A stretch of DNA of 64,000 nucleotides from Sediminibacter sp. Hel_I_10 (lineage in GTDB: Bacteria; Bacteroidota; Bacteroidia; Flavobacteriales; Flavobacteriaceae). The notes beneath the pieces were generated by a model, which was not told the origin of the DNA, searched no databases, and saw only the letters and a list, made by a program, of their open reading frames with translations. The stretch lies in NCBI RefSeq assembly GCF_000688335.1, contig NZ_JHZX01000001.1:2728001-2792000 (forward strand). The letters are read 5' to 3'. Numbering within the stretch: position 1 is the stretch's first letter; each line of letters begins with the position of its first letter. This document shows positions 44,553 through 51,847 of the stretch, one piece after another. Both the position numbers and the translations under genes were made by a program.

Positions 44553-47500
44553 TTAAGAAATTATTGTTGATTTGCGTTCTATTTTTTCGAGCCTTTGCAT
44601 CTCGTCTCTAAATTTTTTGATGTTGGTCATGTCTTTGCTCATCACTGCAGTTAAGCCGTTAGACTCAATTCTTTCAAGTACTTCAGAATTTCTGTTTAAA
44701 GCTATGATCAGCATTTTACGTTCTTCAGAACTGTAAGAGTCGGTCACATCTTCATTTGATGGTTTTGGGTAATACCCCTTTTCAAAACCTGGGACACGGC
44801 CAAGCTCTCTATACAATGAGTTTTTAAGATCTGGATTAAGCTGCTTAAGATCTGGACCATTAATAATAAGCTCTGGGAAATTTTTACCACCCTCTCCAGC
44901 TAAAAACACGGTTGGCTTATCTACCACTCCAGATCTAGACTGGCCGCCAAAACCTGCGTTAAACAATTTACCGTCTTGTTCACGGCGCACTTGCATAGTG
45001 TTACCGTAATAGCCTTTTTCAAAACCTTTGGCGGGTAGGGGAGCGGCTATAGCTGCAGCTAATTGAAGTCCGGCAAATGCCGCAACAATACCTGCCCATG
45101 GAATACCCAAAACAAAACCACCTTGAGCTAGAGCTTTAGAAATGGCAACAGCTTGATTACCTAAAATAGTAGCAATATTCATTGCTTTTTCTCTTTTGGC
45201 TTGCTTGTATTCAATTTCGGCCTTTTGTTTTGCGAGTTTCTTTTCCGCATTTTCAACAGCATCATTATGCTGTTTTCTTGAAATCAATTTACTATCCAGT
45301 AACCTACCCTGCTTTTGAATCTCAGTTCTAGAAGCGTTCTCAAAAGCTTGTAGTTTTTTGTTTTCGCCTTGGGTTACAAACTGATCATAAATAGAATAGG
45401 CCTGAGCTGTAGCTTGAGCGATCTTACCAACCTTACCGATGAGTCCGGCAAGGGTTTCGGTGCGCGAGAAGAGCTGATTCCATTGCTCGTCGTTCATTCC
45501 AAGAATATCGACCTTACTACCACCGTCAATACCTAATCCGGCAAGCTCATCGATACCTGATTGGTCGCCTTTTTGCATGGCGCTCAACAACTTGTTTATT
45601 TCAGAAAGCGATAAGCCCAGTGTCGCTAGACGGTCCTTAAGTGCTTGCAGCTGCTCTTCAGATAATAAATCTAGACTGAAACCTTCAAACTTATCTATAT
45701 CGACAATATTTTTGAGCTCGTCAATAAGCGCTTGCTGATTTGCCTTTTGACGCTCTAACGTCTCTTTGTCAAATTGCTCTTGTAATCGTTTTTTGGCTTC
45801 TTCATTATTACCAAGGGCAGCTATGGCATTGTTATGAGCAGTTTGACGCTCCTGTTCCTCACGCTCAAATTCACTTTTAAGTGAATCAATACGGTCTTGT
45901 ATTCCGGCTTCTAGGATTTTATTTTGATTAGATTGGTGCTCATCACCCAACATTTCAATCTGGTCGTAAAGCTCATTGTATTGCTTAAGCAATACTGAAG
46001 CTAAATCTGTATCTCCGGCATCAATAGCCTTATCGTATGCGTTCAAAACTTCATCACTCTGGGTCTGCAAGTCCTGCATTTTACGCTTGAAATTAGCGTC
46101 TGCTTGAGCCATCTCTCTAGCAAAGCTATCTTCAATTAATGCTATACGGGCATCTTCGGTTTCACGTTGTAATTTTAGGAGTGCTGCAGCTTCACGTTTT
46201 TGCTGTTCCAAACGTTTAGACTCTGTTTTATCATCTTTATCCCCAACCGGTTTAAAAGCTGCTACTTTTTTCCAAGTGCCATTTTGAAACACGTATTTTA
46301 CGCCATCTATATATTTAGTATCACCTTCTTGAGTTCCTGCAGGAGTATTGCCACCACCTGCATTGGCGTTGGTTCTTAATTGTTGTTCGTAGAGCTCTGC
46401 GAGTTTGTCGATTTCAGCTTGAGTAGCATCAACTAACTCATATTTATTTTTTACAGCCTGTTTTGTAACGTCTGCAACATAGCCAGCGGCATTACCACCA
46501 TTTTTAATGGCAACCCAGGCAGCTTCGTACCATTTTATGCTGTCATCAAGTGTTTGGTTTTGAGCTTCAACCAGTTCTTGACTTTTCTTATCCAACATCG
46601 CCTTAAGTGCCGTTGCCATAGAAGCGCGCTTAATAGCTTCAATATGCTCGTTTAGTTTTTTAGTAGCTTCTGCAGTATTGGCCGTTTCAATGGTTAATTG
46701 ATTGTTATATTCTGCAACAGTTTCATTTAACTTCTCTACAGCATACTGTTTTTCGGCACGGGTGGAATTTTCATCTTGGGCAATCTTTAACCAGATTTTC
46801 TTTTGGGAAATTTCGGCAGCAGTGTTTTTGGTAGATTCGGCAATGGCTTTATTAAGAAGTGACTGGCTTGAAGCTGCCTCTTCGGCCGAATCTGAGAACA
46901 CCAAATAAGCCACCCCGATAGCTGCTATTGCAGCTGCTATTAATCCAATAGGGGATAGTAGCATCGTCGCATTTAATAATGCTAAAGCTGCCCTGGCCCT
47001 AACTATATTACCAGTCATTAAAGCGTAGGCCGCAGACATCAATAACGACAATGTTCTAAGAACTTTTGTAGAAGCTATCTGGATGCGCTGAGTAACGATA
47101 TAAAGTTTAGAGGTTTTGTCTAGTCTGCCCGTCCAAAGCGCTGCCAATTGCACCGCGACTCTATAAGATACAATGGCGGCAGTAATAATAAGAAAGGTCT
47201 TTAAGAGCGCCACCAACCTATTACGGAAAACAGTAACGGTACCATCACCATCTTCAACAGCGCCTATAAATTTACCAAACCAAGTAACAAATGCTGTTAG
47301 ACCGTTTACGACAGATTCATCAGCAAAAATACCACGAATCCTACGGCTGACTTTTTCAAGAATTGCGGCGAAGTTTGTTTCCCGAAGCATGGCTTCTTTG
47401 GTGAGCGATTCGTTTTTAAGAAGCGCATCATTGGCGATTTCCTGTTTTTTACGTACGTTATCAATATCGGCAGCCAAAGCAGCTAAAGCTTGTTTACCAC

Positions 47501-48749
47501 GAGTACCGCCAAGTTCTATGCCTTTAAGGCGTTCTTCCATTTCCTCAAGAGACGGATTTCCTTTATTTAGCCCTTCAAGAAAGAGAATCAGAGCTTCATT
47601 TGCATCTTCCCGGAGCAGCTGAGAAAATTCTTTAACGCCGATGCCAGCAATATTTGCAAACTTTTCGGCATTTTCGCCCATAGAACCAAAGGTCTTATTA
47701 ATGGCAGTGGCTGAAATTTCTTGACTCTGCCCAACTTCATCAAAAGCGGCCGCAAGCCCAATCATATCTTGAGCCGTAATGTTTGCAATATCACTAATAC
47801 CACCGGTACGTTTTAAGAAATCCACTAAAAATGGCGCCATGTTCTCGCCAGAAGCTGACACCTCGTTAATGGCAGAACCAACACTTTCAAAACTCTTAGC
47901 GTAATTAAGGTTGTTCTGCTCACCAACCTTATAGATTTTTGCAATCTTACCGACTTCCCTAATTTGCTCATCGCTCAAATCATCACCAAGAGCGAGTTTA
48001 ATCATGTTGGCAGAAGCGACGAACTCTTGTATATTCTTTTTACCGCGTTGGCCAAGACGCCCAGCTTCTTCAGCTAATTTTAAAAGCTCAATACGTGCTG
48101 TACGAGTTTTTAGGAGTCCGAATTCTTTGGTAAGTTCCCGGGTCTCTTCCTTAGTGAGTTCAGTAGTTTTTTGAACGGCTGATTGTGCATCTGATAATTT
48201 GCCGTTAAAATCTATCATTTCCTGAAACGTCAAAACAATACCAGTACCGGTAGCAATAACAGAAGCACCAAGTGCAGCATATTTATTAAAGCCATTAGCC
48301 ACTTTAGTCATTGCCGACTCTGAAGCTCTAGCATTTAAGCGGAGCTTAGTTAATTGGGTATTAACTTGCTTCAAATCATTTTCAAGACGTTTATATGGGG
48401 CAGAACCTGGTACCATGTTATTGAGTTGCAATCTCAATTGCGATGCTCTTTGTTGCAGTTGACGCATGGTCAATCCCGTAACTCCAATTTGATCTTGGAG
48501 CACCTTCATTCTAGACTTATTGGTCTTTAACTCGGTATTGTTTTGTTTGATTTCTGCAGTAAGATTTTTATACTCTACAGTGTTTTTTTTGCCTTGAGCA
48601 ACAAGTTTTGCTTGTTCGGCACGTAAATCTTTATTTGAAGCAGTAAGAGATCGGTTTCTTTTTTCGAGATCGTAGAGTTCTTTTTTACCCGCATCGCCAT
48701 TAATGACGACGGTAAATCTCATTTCTTCATCTACAACACGTTTTGCCAT
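44553..48749 (-). CDS. Phage tail tape measure protein
   Basis: The tape measure protein sets tail length and fills the tail tube. The 1,398-residue protein has an N-terminal coiled coil (about residues 20-150), the TP901-type tape-measure core (about 165-480, LSDAQSAVQKTTELTKEE to LGGTRGKQALAALAADIDNVRKK), hydrophobic segments (about 520-630), long Gln/Glu/Lys coiled coil (about 850-1240) and a hydrophobic AAAIAAPLP patch. At about 0.15 nm per residue it implies a tail near 0.2 micrometres, so a long-tailed phage. It is the first gene of its operon and is led by phage late-promoter site 1. Confidence 0.92.
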   Translation of the reverse strand: MAKRVVDEEMRFTVVINGDAGKKELYDLEKRNRSLTASNKDLRAEQAKLVAQGKKNTVEYKNLTAEIKQNNTELKTNKSRMKVLQDQIGVTGLTMRQLQQRASQLRLQLNNMVPGSAPYKRLENDLKQVNTQLTKLRLNARASESAMTKVANGFNKYAALGASVIATGTGIVLTFQEMIDFNGKLSDAQSAVQKTTELTKEETRELTKEFGLLKTRTARIELLKLAEEAGRLGQRGKKNIQEFVASANMIKLALGDDLSDEQIREVGKIAKIYKVGEQNNLNYAKSFESVGSAINEVSASGENMAPFLVDFLKRTGGISDIANITAQDMIGLAAAFDEVGQSQEISATAINKTFGSMGENAEKFANIAGIGVKEFSQLLREDANEALILFLEGLNKGNPSLEEMEERLKGIELGGTRGKQALAALAADIDNVRKKQEIANDALLKNESLTKEAMLRETNFAAILEKVSRRIRGIFADESVVNGLTAFVTWFGKFIGAVEDGDGTVTVFRNRLVALLKTFLIITAAIVSYRVAVQLAALWTGRLDKTSKLYIVTQRIQIASTKVLRTLSLLMSAAYALMTGNIVRARAALALLNATMLLSPIGLIAAAIAAIGVAYLVFSDSAEEAASSQSLLNKAIAESTKNTAAEISQKKIWLKIAQDENSTRAEKQYAVEKLNETVAEYNNQLTIETANTAEATKKLNEHIEAIKRASMATALKAMLDKKSQELVEAQNQTLDDSIKWYEAAWVAIKNGGNAAGYVADVTKQAVKNKYELVDATQAEIDKLAELYEQQLRTNANAGGGNTPAGTQEGDTKYIDGVKYVFQNGTWKKVAAFKPVGDKDDKTESKRLEQQKREAAALLKLQRETEDARIALIEDSFAREMAQADANFKRKMQDLQTQSDEVLNAYDKAIDAGDTDLASVLLKQYNELYDQIEMLGDEHQSNQNKILEAGIQDRIDSLKSEFEREEQERQTAHNNAIAALGNNEEAKKRLQEQFDKETLERQKANQQALIDELKNIVDIDKFEGFSLDLLSEEQLQALKDRLATLGLSLSEINKLLSAMQKGDQSGIDELAGLGIDGGSKVDILGMNDEQWNQLFSRTETLAGLIGKVGKIAQATAQAYSIYDQFVTQGENKKLQAFENASRTEIQKQGRLLDSKLISRKQHNDAVENAEKKLAKQKAEIEYKQAKREKAMNIATILGNQAVAISKALAQGGFVLGIPWAGIVAAFAGLQLAAAIAAPLPAKGFEKGYYGNTMQVRREQDGKLFNAGFGGQSRSGVVDKPTVFLAGEGGKNFPELIINGPDLKQLNPDLKNSLYRELGRVPGFEKGYYPKPSNEDVTDSYSSEERKMLIIALNRNSEVLERIESNGLTAVMSKDMTNIKKFRDEMQRLEKIERKSTIIS

Positions 48750-48765
48750 TGTGGTAATTTTATGG

Positions 48766-48805
48766 CAATTTATAGTATGATGGTGGCTGTTACCGTGACA
48801 TGGTT
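48766..48805 (-). promoter_or_regulatory. Phage promoter copy 1 (tape measure operon)
   Basis: The minus-strand element AACCATGTCACGGTAA (48805 down to 48790) is followed by 17 nt and then TAAATTG (48772-48766), 17 nt before the tape measure start codon. The element is identical to the copies at 56724 and 63502, and the box spacing is the same in all three. Confidence 0.75.
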
Positions 48806-48813
48806 GTAATCAA

Positions 48814-48841
48814 CAAAAAACCAACCCCTTGAGGTTGGTTT
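48814..48841 (-). terminator. Intrinsic terminator upstream of the tape measure operon
   Basis: On the minus strand AAACCAACC pairs with GGTTGGTTT (plus 48833-48841 and 48818-48826) and is followed by TTTTG. It closes the J-domain-like transcript or a short RNA starting near 48873. Confidence 0.8.
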
Positions 48842-48873
48842 GATGAGAAATACTTGCTATAACTAATCTTGGC
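48814..48873 (-). ncRNA. Candidate small RNA of about 60 nt
   Basis: A -7-like TATATTTA (minus strand, 48887-48880), preceded by the TTTAC-N5-GTAAA palindrome, would start a transcript near 48873 that ends at the terminator 48841-48814. No ORF is present in it. The transcript start is inferred; it may instead be a leader of the tape measure operon. Confidence 0.3.
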
Positions 48874-48897
48874 AGAGACTAAATATAGTAAAAATTG

Positions 48898-48912
48898 TTT
48901 ACGTATTGTAAA
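48898..48912. promoter_or_regulatory. TTTAC-N5-GTAAA palindrome A
   Basis: Copy A of the five-copy palindrome (arms TTTAC 48898-48902 and GTAAA 48908-48912), in the gap between the J-domain-like gene and the tape measure operon, 10 nt before a TATATTTA box on the minus strand. Confidence 0.6.
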
Positions 48913-49003
48913 TTTTTTACATGAATGGACGCCAATTAGCGTCCGTTCAGCTACTTTTTCAATATATCGGGACACATCTGCCACGATATATTATTTGTTT
49001 TAG

Positions 49004-49942
49004 TTAAGCGCTCCTTTTAAATTGAACAACCATAGCCCTCATGCTGCCTAGGTCCCTATTTATATAGTGCTTGTTGAATTCTTTAAACAGCTCTAGACCT
49101 TCAGGGTTTTTATCTGGATGGAATAATTTAGCTCCTTCACGCAAAGTTGCTTTTAAAGCCTTGATATCTACATAATGTTGTATTGCCTTCTTATTTAGGT
49201 GTGACGCTTTTTCTTTATAAAAACGCTTTTTATGCTCAATTGCAATTACTTTTTCTACAAGGCTTATAATACATTTTTTGTAATGTTTAAGCAATTTCTT
49301 TTGTCTATGGTTTAAAGGATACTCTTCTGAAATTAAACGTAATAGATTGATGTAACTAAGCCTATACTCACTATCAGTACTGTCATAAGATAAGTAAGGT
49401 ATGTTTTGGCCGCCCTTATACATGCCAGAGTTGACTACTTCAGCCCTAACCGCACAATGCCGCCATTGTAATTCAACAGCGCAAAATTTATATAGGTCAT
49501 AAGGATCAACACGGATAGCTTCGCTAAGATTAATTGTGTTTAAACTGTGAGAATAATATATGCCAGCTGGCCTGTTATACATTCGTAACGTATGTGGCTC
49601 ACCTTTTTTTAGGTTTGGAAAATGCTCAGTTGACTTTTTAATCTTATCCTTACAGTATTGGTAATACCATGACATAATTTTATCATCATGAATTTTTCTA
49701 TGCTCGCAGACGATTAAAAACATTTCACGATTTAATAAAACTGTTTCAGCACTTCTTGATACAACTAATCCATAATCATTAAAAACAATTTTTTTATAAA
49801 ATTTAGGATTGTCCAGATATCTCTTAAAATCCCTATGATGAGAATAATTAAAAAACTTAAAAAAATCTGAAGAGGAAAAAGGGTGTTCCAGTTTCGTGTC
49901 CAACATCTTTTTTTTGATGATTTCAATCATTTTATTGTTCAT
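49004..49942 (-). CDS. J-domain-like (HPD motif) phage protein
   Basis: The last 50 residues of this 312-residue protein match a J domain: a helix ALKATLREGAKLF, the HPD motif HPDKNP (His-Pro-Asp at about 275-277) and a helix GLELFKEFNKHY, which together resemble helices II and III of DnaJ proteins. J domains stimulate Hsp70 (DnaK) ATPase. The first 260 residues are unlike any family I know and are basic, with a Tyr/Lys-rich coiled segment (about 210-260). Presence in a prophage suggests recruiting host DnaK to a phage step. It follows a 67-residue gene after 53 nt. Confidence 0.7.
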   Translation of the reverse strand: MNNKMIEIIKKKMLDTKLEHPFSSSDFFKFFNYSHHRDFKRYLDNPKFYKKIVFNDYGLVVSRSAETVLLNREMFLIVCEHRKIHDDKIMSWYYQYCKDKIKKSTEHFPNLKKGEPHTLRMYNRPAGIYYSHSLNTINLSEAIRVDPYDLYKFCAVELQWRHCAVRAEVVNSGMYKGGQNIPYLSYDSTDSEYRLSYINLLRLISEEYPLNHRQKKLLKHYKKCIISLVEKVIAIEHKKRFYKEKASHLNKKAIQHYVDIKALKATLREGAKLFHPDKNPEGLELFKEFNKHYINRDLGSMRAMVVQFKRSA

Positions 49943-49995
49943 TTTTAGTTGTTAATGCGCACTTATTTTTAATAAAAATGCGCATTAAGAAAACT

Positions 49996-50199
49996 TTAAT
50001 CGGTTAAAAATTCGTCTAAATTTTCAAATAAAGCCAATTGATCGAAATCGGCTTTTGCGTTAATTAATTCTTCAAACCTTTCTTGAACAATTTTTAACTC
50101 AGCATTAATTTGATTTCTTTCTTGCTTGAGCTTTTTAATTTTGTCATAGTACTTAGAAATTAGAACTTGCTTTTTCTTAAATGAACTTAATGTACTCAT
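49996..50199 (-). CDS. Small coiled-coil protein
   Basis: The 67-residue protein is one long charged helix, heptad-like and rich in Lys, Glu and Leu (VLISKYYDKIKKLKQERNQINAELKIVQERFEELINA), ending in an acidic tail FENLDEFLTD. No family is recognised. It is the first gene after promoter B (50307-50338) with a large leader hairpin between them, and it shares direction with the J-domain-like gene. Confidence 0.6.
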   Translation of the reverse strand: MSTLSSFKKKQVLISKYYDKIKKLKQERNQINAELKIVQERFEELINAKADFDQLALFENLDEFLTD

Positions 50200-50220
50200 A
50201 TCTATAAGGTATTAAAACAG

Positions 50221-50263
50221 AAATCCCCCTCGATAGTAGTCACGATACTAAAGAGGGGGTTTC
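50221..50263. terminator. Long hairpin in the leader of the 67-residue gene
   Basis: CCCCCTC (about 50225-50231) pairs with GAGGGGG (about 50253-50259), flanked by A/T pairs, and inside it TAGTA and TACTA pair again. It can form in either strand. Its T-run is weak (ATTTCTGTTTT on the minus strand), so it is a weak terminator or an attenuator-like leader element. Confidence 0.6.
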
Positions 50264-50306
50264 TAAAAATGAGAGAATGTCTTGATATAGCCGTGACTCT
50301 ATACTA

Positions 50307-50338
50307 CAAACCTATCAAACTTTACAATAAGTAAACAA
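50307..50338 (-). promoter_or_regulatory. Operator-bearing promoter B
   Basis: Minus strand: -33 TTG (50338-50336), 21-nt spacer, -7 TAGGTTTG (50314-50307), an exact TAnnTTTG match. The first 15 nt of the spacer are the palindrome TTTACTTATTGTAAA (50335-50321). It would drive the 67-residue and J-domain-like genes. Confidence 0.65.
50321..50335. promoter_or_regulatory. TTTAC-N5-GTAAA palindrome B
   Basis: Copy B, inside the spacer of promoter B. Arms are TTTAC 50321-50325 and GTAAA 50331-50335. Confidence 0.65.
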
Positions 50339-50343
50339 AAAAG

Positions 50344-50358
50344 TTTACAAAAGGTAAA
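50344..50358. promoter_or_regulatory. TTTAC-N5-GTAAA palindrome C
   Basis: Copy C, just upstream of the -33 element of promoter B, centre 23 bp from copy B. Arms are TTTAC 50344-50348 and GTAAA 50354-50358. Confidence 0.65.
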
Positions 50359-50394
50359 TTTATTCGGTGAGTTGCATATCAACCAATAGGTTGA

Positions 50395-50547
50395 TCAGTT
50401 GGCCTTTACAAACTCGGTTGTAAAATCATGGGTAAGATGTTGATCTTCATCATCCAATACCAGGACACCATCTACCATAAACCATAAACTGCCAGCATCT
50501 ACAGGGATGCCCTCATTGCTGGTAACGTCTATTTTGTTTCTATACAT
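50395..50547 (-). CDS. Small acidic protein, 50 residues
   Basis: The ORF runs from ATG 50547 to TGA 50395 and encodes 50 residues, MYRNKIDVTSNEGIPVDAGS followed by LWFMVDGVLVLDDEDQH and an acidic end. Its start lies inside the end of the 99-residue gene (19-nt overlap), which supports coupled translation. It is short but reads as a plausible folded beta-type protein, with no known family. Confidence 0.5.
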   Translation of the reverse strand: MYRNKIDVTSNEGIPVDAGSLWFMVDGVLVLDDEDQHLTHDFTTEFVKAN

Positions 50548-50828
50548 GGCGCAGAGATGTTAAGGTTAGACAATTGATCAAAGTCATCGTTTGAGAACTT
50601 TAGCAGATCTTTTAAAAAGCGGTGGATTAGGTTGCGATGAAAGATGATTTGCTTACGCTCATCTGGCTCATCAGCCATTGGGGAATTTAAATAACCAAAT
50701 TCAAGATCTTGTAAGGACTCTATGATCTCGGTTTCTCTCCAGGATCTAAAGCCTCTAGACCATTCAATTAATTTGTGCGCCAGCTCTTGCGCCTTGTTTG
50801 TTTGAGCTTTTTCATTTTCTGTAGACAT
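50529..50828 (-). CDS. Unrecognised 99-residue phage protein
   Basis: The 99-residue helical protein has a Trp-rich motif (LIEWSRGFRSWRETEII) and a basic segment (DERKQIIFHRNLIHRFLKDLLKF). It is unrecognised. It overlaps the 50-residue gene and lies downstream of a 170-nt structured leader with promoter D, so the two genes form a separately controlled unit within the accessory island. Confidence 0.6.
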   Translation of the reverse strand: MSTENEKAQTNKAQELAHKLIEWSRGFRSWRETEIIESLQDLEFGYLNSPMADEPDERKQIIFHRNLIHRFLKDLLKFSNDDFDQLSNLNISAPCIETK

Positions 50829-50993
50829 AAGAAAATATTTTATAAGCGAAGCCTACCTTTAGATGTGTCTACACAGTCTAGGACCGGATATCCCTTCGTT
50901 TCCTGAGGGTCATCTTGGATAGGCTTCTATCGTTATAAAAAATAGTTTCGGATTTCTCCTAAACTTGTGTAGACAAAGCAAACATAATAAAAA

Positions 50994-51022
50994 AAAGTAT
51001 GCAATGTGTGGTTGCATACTTT
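50994..51022 (-). terminator. Intrinsic terminator after the HIRAN gene
   Basis: AAAGTATGCAA (50994-51004) pairs with TTGCATACTTT (51012-51022), a perfect 11-bp stem, followed on the minus strand by a further T-run. Its first base pair overlaps the -7 box of promoter D. Confidence 0.85.
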
Positions 51023-51054
51023 AAATATAGTGATGTTTACGTGGTGTAAACCAA
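51022..51054 (-). promoter_or_regulatory. Operator-bearing promoter D
   Basis: Minus strand: -33 TTG (51054-51052), 22-nt spacer, -7 TATATTTA (51029-51022). The spacer holds the palindrome TTTACACCACGTAAA (51050-51036), the same arrangement as promoter B. Confidence 0.55.
51036..51050. promoter_or_regulatory. TTTAC-N5-GTAAA palindrome D
   Basis: Copy D, inside the spacer of promoter D; arms TTTAC 51036-51040 and GTAAA 51046-51050. Confidence 0.65.
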
Positions 51055-51067
51055 TAACTGTCATTAA

Positions 51068-51082
51068 TTTACATATTGTAAA
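51068..51082. promoter_or_regulatory. TTTAC-N5-GTAAA palindrome E
   Basis: Copy E, centre 32 bp upstream of copy D; arms TTTAC 51068-51072 and GTAAA 51078-51082. Confidence 0.65.
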
Positions 51083-51125
51083 TAATTAGCTTTTTTATCC
51101 ATTACAAGGCGGATAATTAAAAACA

Positions 51126-51590
51126 TTAATCGTAATAATTAAGAACATCTTCTGGATGGTCGTTCTCATTAAAATAGATTTTGTAGGTTACATGTAACCA
51201 ATCTGGATTTCTATCTACCACACCTGTAAGCGCAAAGTGTTTTTTCTTTATTATTTTACTCACATAATCTGTGTCACAAGAAGCAACGTAACCTATATGA
51301 GCGCTCTCTGCCAAAACTTTTATGGCGTTTGGATCATATTCGTTATTCGGTTCATGCTCAAAGGTCAATGGGTTTCTTTCTCCAACGTAGTTGATGATGT
51401 AATATTTGTTTTCATGGACGTGCACCCCAGTAAGCTCCAACTCCTCATAATGCGTGAATGGCGTAAGGTCTTCATGAATGGTTTTTACATCTTGTCCTGG
51501 GGCAAAATGATCTGGAAATGGCTTGTGATTTATAGCCATAAGTATTGATCCCAATAAAATCACCCCAATAATAATGACTATATAAATCAT
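51126..51590 (-). CDS. Membrane-anchored HIRAN-domain protein
   Basis: The 154-residue protein starts with one membrane helix (about residues 2-19, IYIVIIIGVILLGSILMA) and carries a HIRAN-like domain (about 50-145): VGERNPLTFEHEPNNEYDPNAI (only part quoted), then the glycine-isoleucine-glycine turn in AHIGYVASCDTDYVSKII. HIRAN domains bind DNA ends or gaps, usually in helicases such as HLTF. The open frame extends to 51710, but that part overlaps another small gene and a terminator; ATG 51590 lies 15-20 nt after a TATCTTCG box. A membrane-attached HIRAN protein is unusual. Confidence 0.65.
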   Translation of the reverse strand: MIYIVIIIGVILLGSILMAINHKPFPDHFAPGQDVKTIHEDLTPFTHYEELELTGVHVHENKYYIINYVGERNPLTFEHEPNNEYDPNAIKVLAESAHIGYVASCDTDYVSKIIKKKHFALTGVVDRNPDWLHVTYKIYFNENDHPEDVLNYYD

Positions 51591-51611
51591 TTGTAAAATA
51601 TTTAATATTTC

Positions 51612-51619
51612 CGAAGATA
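51612..51619 (-). promoter_or_regulatory. Candidate -7 box for the HIRAN gene
   Basis: Minus-strand TATCTTCG (one mismatch to TAnnTTTG) lies 22 nt before ATG 51590 and abuts the T-run of the upstream terminator. Confidence 0.4.
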
Positions 51620-51646
51620 AAAAAAAACAGCCAATACGGCTGCTTT
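51619..51646 (-). terminator. Intrinsic terminator after the portal-led operon
   Basis: On the minus strand CAGCC pairs with GGCTG (plus 51638-51642 and 51628-51632) and is followed by nine T residues. It lies 6 nt after the 53-residue gene. Confidence 0.8.
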
Positions 51647-51651
51647 TCAAT

Positions 51652-51813
51652 TTATAGTGCTTGAGCAAGATCTTTAAAGAGCACGAGCGCCTCTGATCGC
51701 TCATCTGCATCGCTAGCGTAATCGCTAGTGAGATAGGCCTCGAAGACCTTTGAAAATAATTTTAAATTTTTAATGGATTGCGGGCTCTTGTCACTAACGT
51801 CTAATAATAGCAT
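51652..51813 (-). CDS. Small acidic helical protein, 53 residues
   Basis: The ORF runs from ATG 51813 to TAA 51652 and encodes 53 residues, an acidic helical sequence with KNLKLFSKVFEAYLTSDYASDADERSEALVLFKDLAQAL. It lies 34 nt after the 126-residue gene and directly before a terminator, which suits a last gene of an operon. No family is recognised. It shows that the longer HIRAN reading frame to 51710 is not the real start. Confidence 0.55.
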   Translation of the reverse strand: MLLLDVSDKSPQSIKNLKLFSKVFEAYLTSDYASDADERSEALVLFKDLAQAL

Positions 51814-51847
51814 AATAGAGGGTTTTAGTTAAAAAAAATGCTATTAA

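Larger units (their letters stand above)
50829..51125. other. Intergenic leader with promoter and structured repeats
   Basis: No gene is visible in these 297 nt. They contain a terminator (50994-51022), promoter D with palindromes D and E, the GAAGCCTA and TAGGCTTC inverted repeat (near 50858 and 50923) and two TGT-STAS-ACA repeats 100 nt apart (50866-50875, 50966-50975). Confidence 0.7.

Noticed and set aside
48790-48984. Leftward 64-codon frame
   Set aside because: It spans the palindrome, a promoter box, the terminator and late-promoter copy 1, and the product has no coherent pattern.
51591-51710. N-terminal extension of the HIRAN protein
   Set aside because: It overlaps a terminator and the end of a separate 53-residue gene in another frame.
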